A stretch of DNA of 64,000 nucleotides from an uncultured Clostridia bacterium (GCA_947584375.1 CANPWL010000003.1:62001-126000); one strand, 5' to 3'; shown: positions 1 to 9,512, counted from the stretch's first letter. Numbers and translations: made by a program. The notes: generated by a model not told the origin, from the sequence alone.

Positions 1-1011
1 AGACGTCAGTTTTTTAATATCTTCTTTGTCAGCAGAAACTGAGTCAAGAGAAGTTTGAATTTTCTTCAATGCACTTTTTATCTGTGCAGAGCCGCCGGTA
101 AGATTTTTTGATTGTGTATTAAGTTTATCAAGTCCGATTTGAAGTGTGTTTATACCGGATGCCAGGTCATCAACTCCATTATCAAGACTCTTTGTTCCCC
201 CATATAAATTTGAGGAGCTTTTTTTTAGAGTATTTCCTCCATTCTTCAAATCAGTAGAACCATTGTAAACCTGCTTTGCACCGTTATCGATTTTATCTAT
301 TCCATTATTGAGGGTACTTATTTTGTCTGTAATTTCACTGCTGTCGACATCTAGGTCAAGATTCATTTTTATTCCGTTAATTGAAACCGCAGACATTTCA
401 AAGTTTTTGACCTTTGCAGTTATCGTTGTATCAATTCCCTTATTAGGAAGGATCGTGTATGTAAGCTGTTTACTGCTTCCTACATTTGCAATAGTTGCGT
501 CATCAGCGGTGATTTTTGAACATAGCTTGGTGTCAAGAGTGAATGATGCCTGCAATGCATAACTGTTGAAAAAATCTGCTTTACAGTTTTCGTTTTTCTC
601 TACTGAAAACTTTATTTCCAGATCTCCGCTTTTACCTGCTATCTCATCAGCAGTCATTTCAGTTCCGTCAAGAAAATATCTAATAGATATTTTCCATGGG
701 ATCTCAACATCGGTCATAGTACCTTGCATATACGCCTTTTCGGAATCCGTAGAAAATGTTATTTTATCGCCGTCAGCGCTTATTTTATCGCTTGTGTTAA
801 GCAATTTAACATTGTTATATTCTCCGTAGTCGGTAATATTTCCTCTGTTAAAAATGCTGACTGCGTAAACCCCGTCAACCGAACCGTCAGCTTTCGTCAT
901 AATATAAATAACTTCTTCTTTTGCTGAAGATTCCGCTGATACCGGCAATGCAACAGACATAAAAATCAGCACTGAAAGCGTTAAAGAAATTATTTTGTTT
1001 AAAAGCTTCAT
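1..1011 (-). CDS. YhgE/Pip-like secreted helical-repeat protein, C-terminus cut by window edge
   Basis: The frame stays open from an ATG at 1011 to base 1 (337 codons), so the gene runs out of the window. A GAGGTGATT ribosome site lies just upstream. Residues 1-26 are a signal peptide ending PVSA. A beta-like region follows to about residue 200, then a run of degenerate repeats rich in NG, LKNG, LDNG and LASG steps with hydrophobic spacing, predicting a long helical rod. This resembles the extracellular part of YhgE/Pip and similar X-X-G repeat proteins often paired with MMPL transporters. It starts 13 bases after the MMPL gene and is surely in the same operon. The substrate is unknown. The C-terminal membrane segments expected of the family would lie outside the window. 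Confidence 0.75.
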   Translation of the reverse strand, partial: MKLLNKIISLTLSVLIFMSVALPVSAESSAKEEVIYIMTKADGSVDGVYAVSIFNRGNITDYGEYNNVKLLNTSDKISADGDKITFSTDSEKAYMQGTMTDVEIPWKISIRYFLDGTEMTADEIAGKSGDLEIKFSVEKNENCKADFFNSYALQASFTLDTKLCSKITADDATIANVGSSKQLTYTILPNKGIDTTITAKVKNFEMSAVSINGIKMNLDLDVDSSEITDKISTLNNGIDKIDNGAKQVYNGSTDLKNGGNTLKKSSSNLYGGTKSLDNGVDDLASGINTLQIGLDKLNTQSKNLTGGSAQIKSALKKIQTSLDSVSADKEDIKKLTS

Positions 1012-1024
1012 CACAATCACCTCG

Positions 1025-3085
1025 TCAATTATTATAAAAATCAATATTTTTTGTAGTTTTTCTGATGACTCCGTCTAAAAGGAAAAGAAGTCCGGGCAAT
1101 ACAAACATTACTATTGCCAATGAAAACAGCGTTCCTCTGCCTATGAAAAATCCAAGCTGGGCAAGCAGTCCGTGAGTTGAGAAACGCCCCAGGAGAAAGC
1201 CTACAACCGTAAGTACGCTTCCCGATGTTAGAACTGAAAGTGTGCATGAGGAAATCACGCTGACAATTGCTTGTTTTTTAGGCATTTTTTGGCGGAATTC
1301 CATATACCTGTCTGTCATAAGGATTGCATAATCTACTGTTGCGCCAAGCTGGATAGAGCTGATTATCAAGTAAGCAATATAGAAAATTGTACTACCGTTA
1401 AAATAAGGAATCGATAAATTCAGCCATATAGCTGTTTCAATGCCTATAACAAGGATAATCGGAAGAGTAACTGATTTCATAGTAAACAGAAGCACTATGA
1501 AAACCGCCGCAATTGCTATCAGATTGACTTTCATCATATCGCTTGTAACCGTATTCATCAAATCAAATGTACTTACTCCGTTTCCTGCAAGATAATATTC
1601 GTCTTGATAGAAGCTTTCAGCAGTGCTTCTTATTTTCTCCACGAGTTCAAACGTATCTTCACCCTCATAATCAGTATCAAGACTTATGACCATACGGCTG
1701 AAATTGTCTGAAACAAGCATCGACAGAGTATCGTCATCAATATATTCTTCAGGGATCTCCTCGCCTACTGTATCAACATATGAGAGAATGTTAGTTACCT
1801 GCGGAAGCTTTTTGAGTTCATACGAAAGCTCTTTTATTTTTGCATTATCACCGTTAGGAACCATTAATACGTATGTATCGCTTTTTCCGAAAACGTTTTC
1901 TATCAATGCGGTGTCTGCACCCAGCTTAGTTTTCTCGTTAAAAATGTGTGCAGAGCCGTAATAGTAATCGTTAGAATTAGAAGCCAGAAAAGAAGGAACA
2001 ATCACAAGAGCAAATACGCAGACAAAAGGTATCATAACTTTACTTACAAATCTGCCGAACCTTTCAAACTTCGGCAAAAAAGGACGGTGACGCGTTTTGT
2101 CGATAATTTTATATACCAGCAGAATAAAATTCGGCATAAATAGAAACACACTTATAAGACTTATTGCCACGCCTTTTGCAAGAACCATTCCCAAATCAGG
2201 ACCTATTCTAAACCTCATAAGGCAAAGCGCTGCAAATCCAATAACAGTAGTAAGTCCGCTGGAGAGTATTGAGCTTGTGGATTTACAAAGCGCGTCAACC
2301 ATGGCGTCTCTCGGATTTGAGAAATACTTTCGGCTTTCTTCAAAGCGATGAAGTAAAAATACATAGTAATCAAGTGATACGGCAAGCTGCAAAATAGCTC
2401 CGGCAGCATTTGAAACAAAGGATATTTCTCCAAAAATAACATTGCTGCCCATATTTATAAGGATAGCTATTCCCAATCCAATAAGAATAATAACAGGCTC
2501 TGCCCACGAGAGAGTATTGAGAATAAGGACCGCAAGTACAAAAATCACCGCAATTATTGCAATTTTGTATATTTCACTAACCGTACTTTCAGTAGCTACC
2601 GCAGTAGATACCGCCGAACCCTCCATAGCATTGTCATTGCCTATAATTTCTCTGATTTCTGAAACCGCGTCAATTATATGATTTTCTTCAATTGTGACAG
2701 AAAACAAAGCGGTATTATCTTTGTAATAAGTTTCAACTACATCGGGGTCCGTAGCTTCAAGCGGCTGAGTAATATCAACACTGTTATCAAGCCATGTCAC
2801 ATCAGAAACACCTTTAATATCTTTGATCTTATCCTTATATTCCAAAGCTTCAGCAACAGTTACGTCTTTAATCATTACTCTTGCATTAGGGATCCCTCCG
2901 TCAAATTCCTCGTTCATTACATCTATTGAAACTGTTGATTTGCTGTCATCGGGAAGGTAGTCGTTGATATCGTAATTTACCTCAACGAAGCCCCTTATTA
3001 GCGTGCAGAAAACTGCAATTACTATAAATGCAATTATAACAAGCTTTGGTTTTGCAGTTATTATCTCATATAACTTTTTCAACAA
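1025..3085 (-). CDS. MMPL-family (RND-type) membrane transporter
   Basis: This 686-aa protein has the RND/MMPL layout: one N-terminal membrane helix (about 13-30), a large extracellular domain, a block of helices, then a second extracellular domain and helix block ending near the C-terminus. Motifs such as the SLDYYVFLLHRFEE and ATVDYAILMTDRYMEFR segments match the paired MMPL membrane domains, where the charged residues serve proton coupling. Family members export lipids or hydrophobic compounds; the substrate here cannot be told. The start overlaps the preceding small gene by 7 bases and the next gene follows after 13 bases, so three genes form one operon divergent from a TetR regulator, which probably controls it. 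Confidence 0.88.
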   Translation of the reverse strand: MLKKLYEIITAKPKLVIIAFIVIAVFCTLIRGFVEVNYDINDYLPDDSKSTVSIDVMNEEFDGGIPNARVMIKDVTVAEALEYKDKIKDIKGVSDVTWLDNSVDITQPLEATDPDVVETYYKDNTALFSVTIEENHIIDAVSEIREIIGNDNAMEGSAVSTAVATESTVSEIYKIAIIAVIFVLAVLILNTLSWAEPVIILIGLGIAILINMGSNVIFGEISFVSNAAGAILQLAVSLDYYVFLLHRFEESRKYFSNPRDAMVDALCKSTSSILSSGLTTVIGFAALCLMRFRIGPDLGMVLAKGVAISLISVFLFMPNFILLVYKIIDKTRHRPFLPKFERFGRFVSKVMIPFVCVFALVIVPSFLASNSNDYYYGSAHIFNEKTKLGADTALIENVFGKSDTYVLMVPNGDNAKIKELSYELKKLPQVTNILSYVDTVGEEIPEEYIDDDTLSMLVSDNFSRMVISLDTDYEGEDTFELVEKIRSTAESFYQDEYYLAGNGVSTFDLMNTVTSDMMKVNLIAIAAVFIVLLFTMKSVTLPIILVIGIETAIWLNLSIPYFNGSTIFYIAYLIISSIQLGATVDYAILMTDRYMEFRQKMPKKQAIVSVISSCTLSVLTSGSVLTVVGFLLGRFSTHGLLAQLGFFIGRGTLFSLAIVMFVLPGLLFLLDGVIRKTTKNIDFYNN

Positions 3086-3402
3086 TTATCGCCTACCTTT
3101 ACAACAGACGTTCCCGTAACGATCAGATTTTTTCCCTGTGCATTGATAGTAAAGGTGATTGAGCTGTCGTCCAGATAACCCTTACCTTCACATTCTATAT
3201 TATTCGTAAGTGTTTTCAAGCGTCCGTGAATTATGAATTTACCGTAGGAATTAATTGTTCCGCTGAAGTGATTTCGATTTTTCATTACTTCAATATCACA
3301 CTCTAAAGCGTCGTTTGTAATTTCTGCGGACATAGTTCCTTTTTTATTGCCGATGGTAGTATTCAGGACTATATTGTATTTCAATAGTTTTGGTTCATTC
3401 AT
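3079..3402 (-). CDS. Small protein of unknown function, first gene of the MMPL operon
   Basis: This 107-aa soluble protein has no signal peptide or membrane segment and I do not recognise its family. It is made of alternating short hydrophobic and polar stretches, suggesting an all-beta fold. An AGGCAGGTG ribosome site precedes the ATG. It overlaps the MMPL transporter start by 7 bases, indicating translational coupling. Its position between the divergent TetR-controlled promoter and the transporter suggests a role linked to sensing or handling the transported compound, but that is inference from position only. Confidence 0.7.
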   Translation of the reverse strand: MNEPKLLKYNIVLNTTIGNKKGTMSAEITNDALECDIEVMKNRNHFSGTINSYGKFIIHGRLKTLTNNIECEGKGYLDDSSITFTINAQGKNLIVTGTSVVKVGDNC

Positions 3403-3427
3403 TTAACGCACCTGCCTTTAAAATATT

Positions 3428-3455
3428 ATTATAAATTTTAAATTTTTCAAATCAA
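3428..3455 (-). promoter_or_regulatory. Promoter of the MMPL operon
   Basis: On the minus strand, TTGATT (3450-3455) and TATAAT (3428-3433) are separated by 16 bases and point at the gene starting at 3402. Confidence 0.55.
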
Positions 3456-3500
3456 CGGTTAAATCTTTATAAATGTTGAAAAATCGGACAAAAGAGTTCA

Positions 3501-3513
3501 TTTGACGGTCAAA
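3501..3513. promoter_or_regulatory. Palindromic candidate operator for the TetR regulator
   Basis: TTTGAC-G-GTCAAA is a perfect inverted repeat in the divergent intergenic space, 17 bases upstream of the regulator's -35 box. It is the most symmetrical element between the two promoters. Binding by the adjacent TetR protein is inferred. Confidence 0.45.
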
Positions 3514-3529
3514 ACAAAAAAATCGTCCG

Positions 3530-3558
3530 TTGAAAAATTTATAGGACAGGTGTATAAT
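3530..3558 (+). promoter_or_regulatory. Promoter of the TetR gene
   Basis: TTGAAA (3530-3535), a 17-base spacer and a perfect TATAAT (3553-3558). Transcription would begin near 3565, directly at the GGAGGG ribosome site. This argues that translation starts at 3577 rather than at the upstream in-frame start at 3502. Confidence 0.65.
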
Positions 3559-3576
3559 AAATGCGGAGGGACAGAA

Positions 3577-4158
3577 ATGAAGCACGAAATCACAACATTT
3601 AATACAAAGAAAACAATAGCGGCTTCTCTCAAAAAATTTATGGAGAAAAAACCGCTTTCAAAAATAACCGTAAGTGAAATTGTTGCAGACTGCAAGATTA
3701 ACCGTAAGACGTTTTACTATCACTTTGAAAATATTCAGGATCTGCTTAAATGGACATTGGAACAGGAGGCAATAGAAGTAGTAAAGAATTTTGATTTGCT
3801 TTTAGACTACGAAGATGCGATCAATTTTGTTTTGGACTATGTAGAGGAAAACAAGCATATTCTTAATTGCGCTTATGACTCAATAGGTTCAAATGAATTA
3901 AAAAGTTTTTTTCACAATGATTTCAACAGTATTGTAATGACTATAATCAATCAATATGAAGAAATTATGGGTGTTGACGTGGGTGATGATTTTAGAATAT
4001 TCATATGCGATTTTTATACTGAGGCTATCGTCGGAAAGATAGTAAAGCTGTTAAAAAACAAGCATCCGTATGACAGAAAAAAGCTTATTGACTATGTATC
4101 TATGACGATAAGTGCGTCATTGCCTGCGGTACTGAAAGAGGCTGCGGATAATTTTTAG
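3577..4158 (+). CDS. TetR/AcrR-family transcriptional regulator
   Basis: This is a 193-aa one-domain regulator. Residues about 10-60 form the TetR helix-turn-helix; the KITVSEIVADCKINRKTFYYHF segment around residues 30-50 contains the diagnostic recognition helix with the FYYHF motif. The C-terminal ligand and dimer domain is of the DhaS-like type (TetR_C class), with no membrane segment. I chose ATG 3577 because GGAGGG ends 6 bases upstream and the promoter leaves no room for an earlier start; an in-frame start at 3502 would add 25 residues. It is divergent from the MMPL operon and probably represses it and possibly itself. Confidence 0.88.
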   Translation: MKHEITTFNTKKTIAASLKKFMEKKPLSKITVSEIVADCKINRKTFYYHFENIQDLLKWTLEQEAIEVVKNFDLLLDYEDAINFVLDYVEENKHILNCAYDSIGSNELKSFFHNDFNSIVMTIINQYEEIMGVDVGDDFRIFICDFYTEAIVGKIVKLLKNKHPYDRKKLIDYVSMTISASLPAVLKEAADNF

Positions 4159-4259
4159 CAATTTGGTTTTCTGTTCGGCTTTTTGCTATTTCACGTTGTA
4201 ATAAATTCAACCTTTCTAAATAATCTAAAGACAAATTAAAAGGTATATAAATATGACCA

Positions 4260-4296
4260 AAAGCCCTTAGCTGTATTTTTAACGGCTAAGGGCTTT
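4260..4296 (+). terminator. Terminator after the TetR gene
   Basis: A 12-bp perfect stem AAAGCCCTTAGC / GCTAAGGGCTTT with a 13-base loop, followed by weakly T-rich sequence. The rest of the 340-base gap to the next gene holds only that gene's promoter. Confidence 0.7.
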
Positions 4297-4434
4297 ATAT
4301 AATAGGGGCTTCGGTAACAAGACATCATAAAACCATTTTGATGACCGTCAATCCGTTCGGTTTTTTGACTTTCAGCAAAGGATAAAAAAGTTCAACAATG
4401 ATGTTTTTACTCTTTTTTGTATAATAAGCTTTAA

Positions 4435-4463
4435 TTGACTTATCTGTTTCTATATGATAAAAT
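4435..4463 (+). promoter_or_regulatory. Promoter of the hybrid kinase operon
   Basis: TTGACT (4435-4440), a 17-base spacer and TAAAAT (4458-4463), about 40 bases before the kinase start. Confidence 0.5.
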
Positions 4464-4501
4464 AAAACAGGTAAATTGCAGGCAAAAGAAGGTGATTGTT
4501 G

Positions 4502-7459
4502 ATGTCAAAAAGTACAGGCGTATCAAAGAAAAAATGGCTTAGAAAATTACTGCCGCCATTTTTAATGTGCATAGTTGGCATTGCTGCCATTTTAATAGGA
4601 ATTGTTTATTTTACTTTTATTTCCCAACGCATTTATGATGACAGCACCGATCACCTTACAGAGATTTACGGTCAGGTGAACCGCTCGTTCGGCGCATTTG
4701 TCGAGAGAAACTGGGGGCTGTTGGAAGGCTGGGAAGATTACATTGCAATGTCTGAGGATACAAAGGACAGAACGGTTTCTGATTTTATTTCAAAAGAACA
4801 GGATTACTGGGGATTTTCGGAATTTTATTTTCTTTCGGATGATAAGACCTGTATGACGTTGGATGGCAAAGAGTACAATATGTCGCTGGAAGGAGAATGG
4901 GATAGTCTTAATAAGAAAAAACAACCGATAATGGCAGGAGAAAAGCTGTCTTCAGGGCAGGAGGTCACTGTCTTTGCGGCACCGGTACATCATGGAAAAT
5001 ATAACGGCTTCGGTTTTGACGCTATCGCTATAAGTTATACAAATGCAGATTTGGCAAATTCCTTGAATGTGGACGCTTTTTCGGGGGAAGCCAAATGTTT
5101 TGTGATCCAAAACGACGGAGATGTACTTCTTTCTACGCAGGCAGGCGGAAGTGTATTCGGCAATTATCTCATTTATTTGAAAGCCGCTTCTGATTTGGAC
5201 AATGACAGTATGACGCAGCTTATAAATGATTTGTCGAGCACAACGGCAGGTCTGCTTCAATGTAAAATAGGCGAAGTAGACTATTGCATTTTGTATCAGC
5301 CTGTCGGATACCAGGATTATTTTATGCTGAGCGTAGTGCCGCAGAGCGCTGTCAGCAGCGGATTTTTGTCTGTTCAAAAGACTACAATGAACGTCCTTAT
5401 AGTGATTTTCCTGATAGTGGGCGCGGCTGTGATCACTCTTATCGTATTGCGCAATCATAAACAATCACGAATAAACAGGATAGAGCTTCAGTACAGAGAG
5501 CAAATGTTTGACGTTCTGTCTAATAGTGTGGACGATATCTTTATAATGCTGGATTCTGAGAAGCAAAGCGTTGATTATATCAGTCCTAATTTAGAACGTC
5601 TGCTGGGAGTTCAGGTAAAGACCGCAAGGGAAAACATCAGAGTGTTGGAAAAATGTGCGATCAACTTTAATGTTGTTATTCCGGCAGCAGAACTTGAATC
5701 TATTCCGCTTAACGGCAGCCGATACTGGGAATGTGAATATATGCACCAAATTACAGGCGAACGCCGTTGGTATCGAATGACGATATATCATATGAGTATT
5801 CAGGAAGTCATAAAATATATTGTTGTTATGTCCGACCGTACGCAGGAACAGCAGATGAATCAAAAATTACAGGAGGCGCTGACATCTGCTAAAAGCGCTA
5901 ATGAGGCAAAGAGCAATTTTCTCTCTAATATGTCACATGACATACGCACCCCAATGAATGCCATTGTAGGGTTTTCGGTACTTCTTGAAAAGGATGCGGA
6001 TAACACAGAGAAGGTACGGGAATACACTCGTAAAATAATGGCTTCAAGTCATCACCTGTTGAGTTTGATTAACGATGTTCTTGACATGAGCAAAATCGAG
6101 AGCGGAAAAACTTCTTTGAATGTGGACAGTTTCAGTTTGCCTGAGTTGTTGGAGGAGCTTAATATCATACTTATGCCTCAGGCAAAGGCAAAAGGTCAAA
6201 GCTTTACAATTCACGTTCAGGGAGCGCCGCCTGAACAGATGATAGGCGATAAGCTTCGTCTTAATCAGATTTTGATCAATTTGCTTTCAAATGCGATAAA
6301 ATATACTCCGGACGGCGGACGTATTGAATTTATAGTTAGTGAAATACCTCAATCTAAACAGCAGTATGTCAGGCTGAGATTTGTTGTGCGGGATAACGGT
6401 ATCGGAATGAGCGAAGAATTTCAGAAAAAGATCTTTGCTCCATTTAGCAGAGAAGTCAGCTCGACGACTAATAAGATACAGGGAACAGGACTTGGTATGG
6501 CGATCACTAAAAATCTGGTTGATTTGATGGGAGGTATTATCCGTGTGGAAAGTCAGCCGGAGAAGGGAAGTACTTTCACTGTGGAACTGTCCTTTGCACT
6601 TCCGGAGAATGAGGAATCAGATTTATGGTTCCGTCAGAAGATCACCCGTATGCTCGTTGCAGATGATGAGGAAGACATTTGTCTTAGCATTAAGGAAATG
6701 ATGCGTGATACCGGTGTGGATGTAACCTATGTAACAGAAGGCGCCGCCGCTGTACAGACGGCAGTTAAGGCACATCAGCTCGGAGAGGATTTCCACGTTA
6801 TATTGCTGGATTGGAAGATGCCGGGTCTGGACGGTGTAGAAACTGCCCGAATGATTCGTGAGAAAGTGGGAACGGACGTACCGATACTTGTGCTGACCTC
6901 ATATGATTGGAGCGAAATTGAAACGGAAGCGCGAATGGCAGGTATCAACGCTTTTATGCCAAAACCGTTTTTTGTTTCTACCTTATGGCAGGCTATAAAA
7001 CCGCTGTTTCTAGATTATACAGAGCAAAAAACTTATGAAGATGATACTCCTGAAGACACGATGGAAGGGCTTTTGTTCTTAGTGGCTGAGGATAATGAAC
7101 TGAACGCGGAAATACTTACAGAAATGCTTAGTATGGAGGGAGCAAGCTGTGAACTTGCAATGAACGGCTCAGAGGCTTTGGATATGTTTAAAAATTCTGA
7201 ACCCGGTCATTATGATATGATACTTATGGATGTGCAGATGCCTGTTATGAACGGTTATGAGTCTACAAGGCAGATCCGCGCCTGCGAACATCCTGAGGCA
7301 AAGACTATTCCTATCGTTGCAATGACTGCCAATACCTTTGCGGAAGATGTACGCAATGCTTTTGACGCCGGAATGAATGGGCATCTTGCAAAGCCGATCG
7401 ATATGGATGCGATGAGGGAACTGGTCGGTCGTCTTATTAACAAAAATGATAATAGATAA
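4502..7459 (+). CDS. Hybrid sensor histidine kinase with two receiver domains
   Basis: This is a 985-aa membrane sensor kinase. In order: a membrane helix (about 17-39), an extracellular Cache-like sensor domain (40-295), a second helix (297-317), a PAS domain (about 335-450), HisKA with phospho-acceptor His479 in SHDIRTP, and HATPase_c with N box NLLSNAIKYTP and G boxes DNGIGM and GTGLGMAI. Two receiver domains follow with Asp770 (LLDWKMPGLDG) and Asp910 (LMDVQMPVMNG), each with its downstream Lys-Pro. Three candidate starts (TTG-TTG-ATG) follow each other; ATG 4502 is chosen because AAGGTG lies 7 bases upstream. No DNA-binding response regulator is adjacent. The downstream binding protein is probably a co-sensor. 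Confidence 0.93.
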   Translation: MSKSTGVSKKKWLRKLLPPFLMCIVGIAAILIGIVYFTFISQRIYDDSTDHLTEIYGQVNRSFGAFVERNWGLLEGWEDYIAMSEDTKDRTVSDFISKEQDYWGFSEFYFLSDDKTCMTLDGKEYNMSLEGEWDSLNKKKQPIMAGEKLSSGQEVTVFAAPVHHGKYNGFGFDAIAISYTNADLANSLNVDAFSGEAKCFVIQNDGDVLLSTQAGGSVFGNYLIYLKAASDLDNDSMTQLINDLSSTTAGLLQCKIGEVDYCILYQPVGYQDYFMLSVVPQSAVSSGFLSVQKTTMNVLIVIFLIVGAAVITLIVLRNHKQSRINRIELQYREQMFDVLSNSVDDIFIMLDSEKQSVDYISPNLERLLGVQVKTARENIRVLEKCAINFNVVIPAAELESIPLNGSRYWECEYMHQITGERRWYRMTIYHMSIQEVIKYIVVMSDRTQEQQMNQKLQEALTSAKSANEAKSNFLSNMSHDIRTPMNAIVGFSVLLEKDADNTEKVREYTRKIMASSHHLLSLINDVLDMSKIESGKTSLNVDSFSLPELLEELNIILMPQAKAKGQSFTIHVQGAPPEQMIGDKLRLNQILINLLSNAIKYTPDGGRIEFIVSEIPQSKQQYVRLRFVVRDNGIGMSEEFQKKIFAPFSREVSSTTNKIQGTGLGMAITKNLVDLMGGIIRVESQPEKGSTFTVELSFALPENEESDLWFRQKITRMLVADDEEDICLSIKEMMRDTGVDVTYVTEGAAAVQTAVKAHQLGEDFHVILLDWKMPGLDGVETARMIREKVGTDVPILVLTSYDWSEIETEARMAGINAFMPKPFFVSTLWQAIKPLFLDYTEQKTYEDDTPEDTMEGLLFLVAEDNELNAEILTEMLSMEGASCELAMNGSEALDMFKNSEPGHYDMILMDVQMPVMNGYESTRQIRACEHPEAKTIPIVAMTANTFAEDVRNAFDAGMNGHLAKPIDMDAMRELVGRLINKNDNR

Positions 7460-7490
7460 TATTGTATTTGAAAGAAGGAGGAGATGATAT

Positions 7491-8783
7491 ATGAAAAATA
7501 AGCGTTTTTGTGTGATATTGATGCTTGCCGCAATGCTTTTTATGACATCATGCGACGGGGCTAAAGGGAAGTCGGATAATACGGAAAGCTATGCCTTGAC
7601 AATTATGGGCAGAAAAAGTGATATGGAAAAAAGCTATATGACCAGTATTTTTGAACAGTATGAAACGGCTTACAAAAAAAAGCTGAAGATCATTGCGATT
7701 GAAGATGACGAATTTGAAAAAGATGCCTCTAAGAAATTTTCAGAGGGAGAAGTTCCTGATGTGTTTATGCACTTTAATAATGCGGATTTAAACCGATTTG
7801 ACGTTTCCGAAAACTTCTACTACCTGAATAATGAAAGCTGGGTTTCAGATTTAACGAACAGTTCTAGAGCTTATTGCAAAGACAGCAAAGGTAATCTTCT
7901 CGGTTTGCCTTTTTGGGAAAGCTCGGTTTCCGGTTGTTTTTATAATAAGACCCTGCTGGACAGTCTGGGGCTGAAACCTGCAACTACACAGGCTGAATTT
8001 GACGTTTTGTGTCAAGTGCTGGCTGATATTGGCTATACTCCTATCTGTTGGCCGGCAAACGGCTGCACGTGGATGTTCCAGTTCGGTCTTGATCCAATTT
8101 TTGCGGACGATCCGTCATTACTTGAAAAGCTGAATAAAAATGAAATATCTTACTCCGATATTCCTGCTGTAAAGAATATGGTGCAGTGGATATCTGACGC
8201 AGCAGACAAAGGTTGGTTCGGATCTAATTATCTGGAAAACGGCTGGTCTGATATCAGTTTGTTAATGGGCTCCGGCAAGGCGGTTATGACTTTTATTTGG
8301 GATACTTGGTTCTATACGGATTTTGATCAGGGAAATAAATATTCCATTGACGACTTTGCTTTGATGCCGGCATTTATGAACACTGCTGACAGCGGTACCT
8401 ACGAGGGCGGAAATTTGAATATGATGATGGTAAATAAGAACAGCGACCGTTTAAAGACTGCATTGGACTTTTTGTCGTTCTGTGCGTCTTCTGAGAATTA
8501 TAACATTGCATTTGACGGCATTTCCACAGTCAGCTGCTTTAAGGGACAGACCAGCAATATTCAGTCGCCGATGGTAACAGACGCTAAAATTTCCATAGCT
8601 GAAAATGAGCGTGTATCAACTGCCGCTACTAGAATTATCGGATACAGTGCAGACGATGTGTCCGCTGCGTTTAGGAGCTTGTTCCTTGAAAAAACAGACG
8701 TACCCGGATGCGTTAAGCTTATGGATGACTACCGTATCGGAGAAGCCGGCAAGCAGGGAATTGATAGCTTTAAGAAGCAGTAG
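7491..8783 (+). CDS. Extracellular solute-binding lipoprotein (family 1, sugar type)
   Basis: This 430-aa protein has a lipoprotein signal ending MTSC, so lipidation of Cys21 is expected, followed by a family-1 (MalE-like) sugar-binding fold. Typical signs are the LGLPFWESSVSGCFYNKTLLDSLGL hinge region and a middle segment with GKAVMTFIWDTW. It follows the hybrid kinase by 31 bases with a strong AGGAGGAG site, so the two are co-transcribed. No ABC permease or ATPase is nearby, which suggests that it delivers ligand to the kinase's Cache domain rather than to a transporter, or that it serves a distant permease. That functional coupling is inference; the family call is firm. Confidence 0.88.
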   Translation: MKNKRFCVILMLAAMLFMTSCDGAKGKSDNTESYALTIMGRKSDMEKSYMTSIFEQYETAYKKKLKIIAIEDDEFEKDASKKFSEGEVPDVFMHFNNADLNRFDVSENFYYLNNESWVSDLTNSSRAYCKDSKGNLLGLPFWESSVSGCFYNKTLLDSLGLKPATTQAEFDVLCQVLADIGYTPICWPANGCTWMFQFGLDPIFADDPSLLEKLNKNEISYSDIPAVKNMVQWISDAADKGWFGSNYLENGWSDISLLMGSGKAVMTFIWDTWFYTDFDQGNKYSIDDFALMPAFMNTADSGTYEGGNLNMMMVNKNSDRLKTALDFLSFCASSENYNIAFDGISTVSCFKGQTSNIQSPMVTDAKISIAENERVSTAATRIIGYSADDVSAAFRSLFLEKTDVPGCVKLMDDYRIGEAGKQGIDSFKKQ

Positions 8784-8835
8784 TCTAGTTTATGCATTAA
8801 GGTAAAAAAGTTTGATAAATACAATAATAAAAAAC

Positions 8836-8869
8836 AGGACCTCTTTTCCACTGCCGGGAGAGAGGTCCT
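8836..8869 (-). terminator. Terminator of the DUF308 gene (minus strand), possibly bidirectional
   Basis: Stem AGGACCTCT / AGAGGTCCT. Read on the minus strand the stem is followed by GTTTTTTATT, a proper U tract. On the plus strand the tail is weak, but the hairpin also closes the binding-protein gene. Confidence 0.7.
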
Positions 8870-8887
8870 TATCAGTTGTTATTAATA

Positions 8888-9469
8888 TCAGTTGATGTCA
8901 ATAATTTCGTTTTTTGCCTCAGCTTGTCTGATAAAGTTGATTTTCTTCTGAACGTAAAGATAATTCCATATACTCGAAACCCCATACCATATGAATGCAA
9001 TTCCTAAGCATATGATTATTGCAGTTTCAACTGAAAGGGGATTGATAAGTACAAATATACCAAATGCAAAGGTTATGATCGATTCCGCCATGCTGACATG
9101 CCAGAAATAGATGTTGTTGTTTTTCAAGAATACTGATTTCTGAATTGAAGTAATACCGTCGATAATAAGTAAAATTCCCAAAACGATAGGAATAAAGGTA
9201 GACAAAAATTCAGGTTTTATGAAAATCATTATTCCGATTACAGACGCAACAACGCCTTTTAACAGGGTCAGACTGAAAGCTCCGCTGTAATATTTAGCGG
9301 TAATATAGCCTATAATATCAATAATTCCGTAAATAAGAATTGCTCCTGCAATAACATAGCAAATAACACTCATAGTCTTTTGAGGAAAGATTACCATAAT
9401 TATTCCAAGCAAAAGGCTTATTATAGACATAAGAAGTTCCATACGTCTGATTCTTTCTAAAATCTTCAT
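8888..9469 (-). CDS. DUF308/HdeD-like membrane protein
   Basis: This 193-aa protein is almost entirely hydrophobic, with six predicted helices in three pairs and repeated glycine-rich IGIMIF, LGILLIIDG and FGIFVLI segments. This matches DUF308 (HdeD-type) proteins, whose function is largely unknown; E. coli HdeD contributes to acid resistance at high cell density. The start at 9469 is preferred over an in-frame ATG at 9484 because GAGGGAC, a good ribosome site, lies 6 bases before it. A promoter upstream and a terminator downstream make it a single-gene unit. Confidence 0.8.
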   Translation of the reverse strand: MKILERIRRMELLMSIISLLLGIIMVIFPQKTMSVICYVIAGAILIYGIIDIIGYITAKYYSGAFSLTLLKGVVASVIGIMIFIKPEFLSTFIPIVLGILLIIDGITSIQKSVFLKNNNIYFWHVSMAESIITFAFGIFVLINPLSVETAIIICLGIAFIWYGVSSIWNYLYVQKKINFIRQAEAKNEIIDIN

Positions 9470-9512
9470 TATAATGTCCCTCATTTCATTTTTGTTTTAA
9501 CTGTTTTTTGTA

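Noticed and set aside
4952-5464. 170-aa minus-strand frame inside the hybrid kinase
   Set aside because: It lies within a well-supported kinase gene on the other strand and has no ribosome site or recognisable domain.
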